Notes under the pieces: model-generated
Seen by the model: the letters and a program-made list of their open reading frames with translations, nothing else
Database searches by the model: none
What the model was told of the DNA's origin: nothing
DNA from: Alphaproteobacteria bacterium SO-S41
GTDB lineage: Bacteria > Pseudomonadota > Alphaproteobacteria > Micropepsales > Micropepsaceae
Length of the DNA: 64,000 bases
NCBI GenBank assembly: GCA_019670725.1
Contig: AP024629.1
Span: 3,596,001-3,660,000 of the forward strand
Direction of reading: 5' to 3'
Position numbers and translations under genes: made by a program
In this document: one piece after another, positions 58,866-64,000 of the stretch
How positions within the stretch are numbered: the first letter of the stretch is position 1
Layout of the letters: every line of letters starts with the position of its first letter

Positions 58866-60760
58866 ATCGTCGGCCGCTCGCCGCGACGCGGGCCCCAGGC
58901 GGCGATCTTGCCGCGCTGCGGCGTCACGACCTCGGTCGCGACAAAGGAATTGACCGAGACGAATTCGGAGAGGAAGCGGTCGATCGCCTGGGCGAAGAGG
59001 AAAGCGCCGCCATCGGGGAAGCTGCGCTCGTCGAGCGTCAGCTCCACGCGACGGCCGCGGGCGAAGGCGAGCGGATCGTCGGAAGCGACGCGGCGGAAGA
59101 CAGGGCCCTCGCGGACCTGGGTGAGCGCGTCGACCTGCTGCTTGTCGGTCGGGCTGTCCAGGCGGACATAGAGCGCGAGATGTTCGCGCAGGCGCGCCGC
59201 GCCCGCTTCGTCCTGGAACAGCGATTCGTAGTTGGGGCGGAGATGGCTGATGAGGCGCCAGAGGCGGTCGCCGCCGGAGCGGCCGCTCTCCAGCAGGCGC
59301 GCATCCTCGAAGCCCACCGGCAGACGCGGCTTGGTCGGCCGCAGCACCGCCTTGATGCTGGAGAGGTAGGAGGCGTCGGCGAGCTGGAATTCGAGCTGGG
59401 TGCCGCTACCGCGCAGCGTGTCGGCGATGTCGCGGTTGGTACAGAGGGCGCGCACGGAGAGCTGGTCGGGCGTACCGCGCTTGGAGGGCGGCGCGGCGAG
59501 CGCGATCCACAGATCCGTGCCGGCATAGTCCGAAGCGCGCTGGGTGGGGTTGAGCGCCGAAAGCCGGGTCGGCTGGCGCCGCGCGGTGTAGAAACTGCTC
59601 TCCACGCCCGTGCGCAGGCGCGGTTCGGCGCGGTAGATGGGGTTGAAGACCTGGCGGGTGCGCGCAGCGGTCGCCTCGGCGGAGACCTCGGTCAGGCGAT
59701 AGATCTCGAAATCGAGCGGGCGCATGCGTTCGGGCACGACGCGGAATTCGTGCTCGCCGCTGTCGAGCAGGACGGGATCGCAGCGCTTCTCGAACAGATT
59801 GACGGCCGGCGCGCAGAAAAGGCGCACGGCGCCTTCGCTGAGCGCGCCGGCGAGGCGCTTGTCGACGGTGCTGGTCGTGATGAGAATTTCGGCGGTCTTG
59901 CCGGTGACCTGCGACAGCGCCTTGCGGAGGCCCGCGACGCGGATGAACTGGAAGCGTTCAGGGCAGGCGAAATATTCCTGCAGGACGCGGTAGCCGCGGA
60001 ACGAGCGGCCGTCGACCGGCAGCAGCGCCGCGTCGTCCTCGAAGGCCGGGGTCGAGACCGCCTCCGCGCCGCCAACGCGCCAGACCGTACGGCGGCCTTC
60101 GGGTGCGGCGAGCGCGACGCCCGAGGCGTTGCCGGCGAGCTGCTCGTAGATGCGGCCGGCGAGCGATTCCGCGCCGCCGAGATAGAAGGTCAGTTCGTCG
60201 ATCGCGAGGCTCGAGAGGGGCGCCGCGCCCGTCGCCTCGAGCCGGATGAGGAGGCCGCCCTCGCCGCTAAGGCCGCTTTCGCCCGCCGCGACCGCGACGC
60301 CGGCGCGGTTGGCGAGATATTCGACCTTGGCGACCTTGATCGGCCACAGCCTGACCGCCTGGCCCGTCGTGAAGACGCAGTCAGCCCGCTTCTTCTCCGG
60401 CGCCGGAATACGGCAGGGGGTGCCGCGGGCGATGCTGATGCCGTCGTTGAGCGCGGGGTCGCCGGGCTTGGGCTCGAACGCGAGCACCGCCATGGCCGGC
60501 GTCGGCGCGAGATAGTGGGGATAGATCGCGTCGATCAGATGCTGGGTGAACTTCGGAAACTCGTCCGAGAGCTTCATCTGCACGCGGGCGCCGAGGAAGG
60601 CGACGCCTTCCAGCAGCCGCTCGACGTAAGGGTCGGCCTCGCCCGGCGTGTTGACGCCGAGGCGGGCGGCGAGCGTCGGGTAGGCCGCGCCGAATTCGCG
60701 CGCGGTCTCGCGCAGATATTTCAGTTCCTGGTCGTAGAACTCGACGAGCCGGGGGTCCAC
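58862..60760 (-). CDS. tssF: Type VI secretion baseplate protein TssF
   Basis: 632 residues starting with GTG at 60760 (GCAGGTAG upstream). The start 'DPRLVEFYDQELKYLRETA' and 'LLEGVAFLGARVQMKLSDEFP' are the signature of TssF. Further family blocks are 'AIYPHYLAPTPAMAVLAFEP' and a C-terminal 'FAQAIDRFLSEFVSVNSFV'. TssF builds the baseplate with TssG, TssE and TssK. It sits between tssE (6 bases upstream) and tssG. The gene is complete and shows no frameshift. Confidence 0.95.
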   Translation of the reverse strand: MDPRLVEFYDQELKYLRETAREFGAAYPTLAARLGVNTPGEADPYVERLLEGVAFLGARVQMKLSDEFPKFTQHLIDAIYPHYLAPTPAMAVLAFEPKPGDPALNDGISIARGTPCRIPAPEKKRADCVFTTGQAVRLWPIKVAKVEYLANRAGVAVAAGESGLSGEGGLLIRLEATGAAPLSSLAIDELTFYLGGAESLAGRIYEQLAGNASGVALAAPEGRRTVWRVGGAEAVSTPAFEDDAALLPVDGRSFRGYRVLQEYFACPERFQFIRVAGLRKALSQVTGKTAEILITTSTVDKRLAGALSEGAVRLFCAPAVNLFEKRCDPVLLDSGEHEFRVVPERMRPLDFEIYRLTEVSAEATAARTRQVFNPIYRAEPRLRTGVESSFYTARRQPTRLSALNPTQRASDYAGTDLWIALAAPPSKRGTPDQLSVRALCTNRDIADTLRGSGTQLEFQLADASYLSSIKAVLRPTKPRLPVGFEDARLLESGRSGGDRLWRLISHLRPNYESLFQDEAGAARLREHLALYVRLDSPTDKQQVDALTQVREGPVFRRVASDDPLAFARGRRVELTLDERSFPDGGAFLFAQAIDRFLSEFVSVNSFVATEVVTPQRGKIAAWGPRRGERPTI

Positions 60761-60766
60761 GGGCGG

Positions 60767-61288
60767 CTACCTGCGCTGCTCGAGACGCGCGTCGCCGGTC
60801 TCGACCTCGATCTCGGTCTTGAAGCCGGTGCGGATCGGTTCCTGGTCGTGGCCGACATTGCAGGCGATGTGGAAGACGAGCGCCTGCACGACCTCGTCGC
60901 GCACCGACTTCTCGCCGCGCACCGACAGCGAGCGCGGCTCGATGCGCGGCTCGAACACCTTGATCGCCTGCGACATAACAGACGCGGCCTCGAAGACGTT
61001 GACCGAGGCATAGGTGCGCACGGAGAAATCGGGGATGCCGAAATTGACCACGGATTTCTGCACTTCGGGAACGGCGTCCAAATTCATCGTTTCTTCCAGG
61101 CGCACGGTATTCAGCAACCAGGAAAGATCACGCCGCAGCGTATCGAGAAAAGTCGATTCCGACATCCGGTCGAGGCTGTAGAGGCGGACGCCGGGGAACA
61201 CGTTTTCGGTCGTCGCGTCGGCTTCGTCCGCCGGCCCGCGCGCACCGGCGAGCAGCGTATCGAGCAGGCTCGGCCGGAACTTCGCCAT
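60767..61288 (-). CDS. tssE: Type VI secretion baseplate protein TssE (gp25-like)
   Basis: 173 residues. It has the gp25/TssE core: 'DTLRRDLSWLLNTVRLEETMNL', where the conserved Arg-Asp pair occurs, followed by 'SVVNFGIPDF' and 'IKVFEPRIEPRSL' and the end 'GFKTEIEVETGDARL'. TssE starts sheath assembly by pairing with TssB-TssC. The gene lies 3 bases after tagJ and 6 bases before tssF, a tightly coupled baseplate operon. Confidence 0.94.
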   Translation of the reverse strand: MAKFRPSLLDTLLAGARGPADEADATTENVFPGVRLYSLDRMSESTFLDTLRRDLSWLLNTVRLEETMNLDAVPEVQKSVVNFGIPDFSVRTYASVNVFEAASVMSQAIKVFEPRIEPRSLSVRGEKSVRDEVVQALVFHIACNVGHDQEPIRTGFKTEIEVETGDARLEQRR

Positions 61289-61291
61289 GAT

Positions 61292-62083
61292 TCAGGCGTC
61301 GAATTTCAGCCGGCGCAACGTGAGCAGCGCGAGCTCCGCACCGTCGGCATCGTAGAGATGCTGGCCGCGGCCGGCATTGCCGAGATCGCCGTGATTATCC
61401 CACTCGGTCTTGCGCGCGAGCTTCACCTGGCCGTCCGCATCCTGAGCGGCGCCGGGATAGCGGGTCGGCAGGAAGCAATTGCCCGCCTGGCCCGATTTCA
61501 GCGTCAGCCGCGCCGGCAGCCAGACGAGATCGCGGAGGTCGGTCGCGCCTTCGGTCGTCAGTTCGACGATCTCGGAGAAGGGAACGAAGCCGTAGCGGCC
61601 GTCGATGATGACCTCGATCGCGGGACCGAAGCGCGCGTCGGCATCGGCGATGAAGGAGAAGCGCGTACCGTCGGCATCGCCGGGTGTTTCCGGCGCGTCG
61701 TCGAAGGCCTGGGCGCGGAGTTCGGCGGCCGTGGCGGCATCGCCTTTTTGCTCAGCGTAGAGCGCCCGCAGCAGCGCGTCGAACCATGGCGTCGCGGCGA
61801 CCAGCGAGGCGGGCGCTTCCTTACCCGCGAAGACCGCTTCGCGCGTCTTCTCGGCCGTGACTGCGCGGTCATAGGCGGTGAACAGCGTCATCGCCTCGGG
61901 CGACAGATTGGCGATCGCCTTCATATGGGTGAGCGCCTTGTCCCATTCGCCGAGCACGAGCAGGACTTGGCTCAAAAACATGCGGGCCGGACGATTGTCC
62001 GGCTTGGCGCGTACTTCCTCGATGAGGGCGGCACGGGCGCCTGCGACGTCGCCCGCCTTAATCAGATCATCTGGCGACGGCAT
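61292..62083 (-). CDS. tagJ: Type VI secretion accessory protein TagJ (ImpE/SciE family)
   Basis: 263 residues from the ATG at 62083, preceded by GGAGG. The N-terminal tetratricopeptide-like helices ('DLIKAGDVAGARAALIEEVRAKPDNRPARMFLSQVLLVLGEWDKAL'-type, here by its ends) are followed by the ImpE domain with 'GRYGFVPFSEIVELTTEGATDLRDLVWLPA' and the end 'LLTLRRLKF'. TagJ binds the sheath subunit TssB and may help ClpV recruitment. It occurs in only some type VI subtypes, so its presence helps classify this locus. It follows hcp by 18 bases. Confidence 0.92.
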   Translation of the reverse strand: MPSPDDLIKAGDVAGARAALIEEVRAKPDNRPARMFLSQVLLVLGEWDKALTHMKAIANLSPEAMTLFTAYDRAVTAEKTREAVFAGKEAPASLVAATPWFDALLRALYAEQKGDAATAAELRAQAFDDAPETPGDADGTRFSFIADADARFGPAIEVIIDGRYGFVPFSEIVELTTEGATDLRDLVWLPARLTLKSGQAGNCFLPTRYPGAAQDADGQVKLARKTEWDNHGDLGNAGRGQHLYDADGAELALLTLRRLKFDA

Positions 62084-62101
62084 GGAGCCTCCGGTTGGCT
62101 G

Positions 62102-62575
62102 TCAGGTATTGGTCGAAATGTCGTGCTGGTATTTCACTTCGCCCTTCAGCGTGCCCAGCGCGGACTGTTCCTTGTAGGTCCATTCGATCTTCTGGAACGT
62201 CAGGACAAGGGTTTCCACCGGCGTGATCGAGTCGGTATCGTTCGCCTTGGTGTTCAGCGAGCGGATGCGGACCTTCTTCATCTCGACGAAGAAATAGCCC
62301 AATTGCTGGCCGCCCGCCTTGCGGACGGTGAGCTTGGCGGAATCGAACGTGAAGTTCCGCGCACATTTCTCGAGCAGGACGGGCGAGGCCTTGTCGAGCG
62401 CCTTGATGATCGTCAGGTCGGTCAACTGAACCTGGCCGACGCGCTGGCGGGTCGCCGCGTCAAGCGGGTTGGCCATGCCGTACGACCAACCCTTGACCTC
62501 GATGTGGTCGGGGAAGTCCTTATCCTCGGACTCCCCCCTGATGCCCTCGATCTTGAGCAGGAAATCACTCGCCAT
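62102..62575 (-). CDS. hcp: Type VI secretion tube protein Hcp, copy 2
   Basis: 157 residues, starting after AGGTCAG. It has the Hcp start 'FLLKIEGIRGESEDK', 'IEVKGWSYGMANP', 'LTIIKALDKASPVLLEKCA' and the end 'GTLKGEVKYQHDI'. Hcp hexamers stack into the tube fired through the target membrane, and can carry small effectors. This copy differs clearly from the neighbouring one: it lacks the glycine-rich loop and has a longer middle strand region. Both copies lie between tssC and tagJ, 36 bases apart. Confidence 0.94.
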   Translation of the reverse strand: MASDFLLKIEGIRGESEDKDFPDHIEVKGWSYGMANPLDAATRQRVGQVQLTDLTIIKALDKASPVLLEKCARNFTFDSAKLTVRKAGGQQLGYFFVEMKKVRIRSLNTKANDTDSITPVETLVLTFQKIEWTYKEQSALGTLKGEVKYQHDISTNT

Positions 62576-62611
62576 GGGCTGACCTGCGGCTCCGGATCGA
62601 GATTACTAAAA

Positions 62612-63088
62612 TCAGGCGACGTTCTTCTTTACGTCCCAGGTCATCTTGACGGCGCCCTTCAGCGAACCATCGGGAGCCTGTTCCTTGTACTCGAACTTGA
62701 TCTTCGCGTAGTTGAGCGAGACCTGTTCGGCCGGGAGGTCGTGGCCGCCGCCGCCCGACTGGAACGACGAGACGATCAGGTCTTCCAGCGTGATGACGTA
62801 GAAGTCGTACTGTTCCTTGCCGGCCTTGCGGACAAAGAGCGTCGCCTTCTTGATATGCGTGCCGTCGGCGCAGCGCTGCGCGAGCGTGGTCGAGGCCTTG
62901 CTGACGGTGGTCGTCACGTGCAGGTCCTGGAACGACGCCTTGCCGGTGCCGCCGCCGCCGCCCGAAGACGCCGAGCCGGGCTGGGTGATGCCCCACGAAA
63001 ACGACGAGACTTCGATCGTGCCAGCGTGCTTCGCGTCGATCGACTCGCCCTTAATACCGTCCAGCTCAAGCAGGTAATCGGATGCCAT
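62612..63088 (-). CDS. hcp: Type VI secretion tube protein Hcp, copy 1
   Basis: 158 residues after a GGAGG site. The Hcp frame is 'YLLELDGIKGESIDAKHAG', 'IEVSSFSWGITQPGSA', 'LHVTTTVSKASTTLAQRCA' and the end 'GSLKGAVKMTWDV'. A glycine-rich loop 'SASSGGGGGTGKAS' near residues 40-52 and a second run 'QSGGGGHDLP' distinguish it from copy 2. The two copies could build mixed or alternative tubes with different effector cargo. It is the gene directly after tssC. Confidence 0.94.
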   Translation of the reverse strand: MASDYLLELDGIKGESIDAKHAGTIEVSSFSWGITQPGSASSGGGGGTGKASFQDLHVTTTVSKASTTLAQRCADGTHIKKATLFVRKAGKEQYDFYVITLEDLIVSSFQSGGGGHDLPAEQVSLNYAKIKFEYKEQAPDGSLKGAVKMTWDVKKNVA

Positions 63089-63156
63089 TGCCTATGTCCT
63101 CCAAAATTGCTCCGCGATTCCCCGCGGCAGGCATGTGTTTTCCCAAGTCTTTGCGG

Positions 63157-64000
63157 CTATTCTTTGCCTTTAGGAAGGCGGGAAACCATCGAGATGCCGA
63201 TGTCCATGCCTTCCAGCTGGTAGTGCGGGACGAAGCGGAACTTGCCCTTGTAGTAGCCGGGGTTCTCTTCATCCGCGACGACTTCGATCGAGGCTTCGCG
63301 TAGCGGCTGCTGCGCCTTGGTCGCCTCGCTCGAACTCTCAGGCTGCTGATCCACATATTGCTGGACCCAGGAATTGAGGTCCCGCTCCAGCGACGCACTA
63401 TCGGCGTAACGGCCGATCCAGTCGCGGACCATGCATTTCAGGTAATGGGCGAAACGACAGCTCGCGAAGAGATAGGGCAGCCGCGCCGCCAGATTGGCGT
63501 TGGCGGTGGCGCCAGGATCTTCGTAGCGCTTGGGCTTCTGGGTCGACTGCGCACCGATGAAGGCCGCCGCATTGGTGTTCTTGCGGTGGATCAGCGGCAG
63601 GAGACCGGCAGCCGACAGCTCTGCCTCGCGGCGGTCGCTGATCGCGACTTCCGTGGGGCATTTCATATCGACCGAACCATCATCGGTCGGGAAAGTCGCG
63701 AAGGGCAGGTTCTCAACGAGGCCGCCGGACTGCACGCCGCGGATGCGCGAGCACCAGCCATAGTCCTTGAAGGAGCGGTTGATGTTGAGCGCCATCGCAT
63801 AGGCCGCGTTGTTCCACGCGTATTTCGTGGTGTCGCCGCTGCCCGAATCTTCCTCGAACGCGAACTCATCGACCGGCTCGCTCTTGGCGCCGTAGGGACG
63901 GCGCGAGAGGAAGCGCGGCATGGCGAGCGCGACGTATTTGGAATCTTCCGAGTCGCGATAGGCGCGCCATTCGGCGTAGTCGATCGTGTCGAACAACTTG
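63157..64000 (-). CDS. tssC: Type VI secretion sheath protein TssC (VipB), 5' part outside window
   Basis: About 280 C-terminal residues are present and the frame continues past the window end. Family blocks are 'FDTIDYAEWRAYRDSEDSKYVALAMPRFLSRRPYG' (by its ends, near the window edge), 'YAWNNAAYAMALNINRSF', 'CPTEVAISDRREAELS' and 'YLKCMVRDWIG'. TssC forms the contractile sheath with TssB, which should be encoded just beyond the window. The protein ends 'MVSRLPKGKE'. It heads the part of the leftward operon seen here, 68 bases before hcp. Confidence 0.95.
   Translation of the reverse strand, partial: KLFDTIDYAEWRAYRDSEDSKYVALAMPRFLSRRPYGAKSEPVDEFAFEEDSGSGDTTKYAWNNAAYAMALNINRSFKDYGWCSRIRGVQSGGLVENLPFATFPTDDGSVDMKCPTEVAISDRREAELSAAGLLPLIHRKNTNAAAFIGAQSTQKPKRYEDPGATANANLAARLPYLFASCRFAHYLKCMVRDWIGRYADSASLERDLNSWVQQYVDQQPESSSEATKAQQPLREASIEVVADEENPGYYKGKFRFVPHYQLEGMDIGISMVSRLPKGKE

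Noticed and set aside
1-64000. Insertion sequences, prophage genes, CRISPR arrays and rRNA
   Set aside because: No transposase, phage structural gene, direct-repeat array or rRNA sequence was recognised anywhere in the window.

Overview
The window is about 64 kb of high-GC DNA with dense genes, short intergenic gaps and mixed AGGA-type and weak ribosome binding sites. The gene content (large TonB-dependent receptors, a phasin, FCD-type GntR control, tandem peptide-binding proteins, an alphaproteobacterial-style type VI secretion locus) points to an alphaproteobacterium, most likely of the order Sphingomonadales. That assignment is inferred from gene content and is not proven.

Layout. (1) 1-8787: the 3' part of a giant autotransporter whose start lies outside the window. 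(2) 8.8-9.7 kb: purU. (3) 9.97-27.08 kb: a catabolic cluster headed by an SDR dehydrogenase and a GntR/FCD regulator. It holds a Gfo/Idh/MocA oxidoreductase, a TonB receptor, a carboxylesterase, a GPH-type transporter, a CocE/NonD hydrolase, a beta-keto acid cleavage enzyme, a DauA-like D-amino-acid dehydrogenase, an M81 (MlrC-like) peptidase, a beta-amino-acid-type aminotransferase and two phytanoyl-CoA-type dioxygenases. Seven copies of a TGTGAT(A/C)(T/A)CA palindrome sit at the promoters of this cluster and tie it into one regulon. (4) 27.1 kb: tRNA-Gln. (5) 27.3-28.9 kb: two tandem GT25 glycosyltransferases. (6) 29.0-38.8 kb: an oligopeptide ABC transporter (two permeases and a fused double ATPase) and three paralogous binding proteins. 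(7) 38.8-46.6 kb: a small membrane protein, TldE/TldD, a large TonB receptor and a divergent TPR-AspH hydroxylase. (8) 46.6-50.6 kb: a VOC protein, an O-methyltransferase with a divergent AraC regulator, and a TetR regulator divergent from a Tet(X)-like monooxygenase across a double operator. (9) 50.7-54.2 kb: SppA, a phasin and an alpha/beta hydrolase. (10) 54.2-64.0 kb: a leftward type VI secretion block (tssC-hcp-hcp-tagJ-tssE-tssF-tssG-clpV) followed by a secreted beta/gamma-crystallin-CARDB protein; tssC is cut by the window end.

How the genes fit together. The 10-27 kb cluster reads as uptake (TonB receptor, GPH transporter), hydrolysis (esterase, CocE, M81), then oxidation or transamination of unusual amino acids (D-amino-acid dehydrogenase, beta-amino-acid aminotransferase), C-C cleavage (BKACE) and hydroxylation (two PhyH enzymes). 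The shared operator and the chemistry suggest an undescribed pathway for a natural product containing D- and beta-amino acids. The substrate is unknown; microcystin-like peptides are one hypothesis. The second half of the window looks like a peptide uptake and processing neighbourhood followed by a contact-dependent secretion system.
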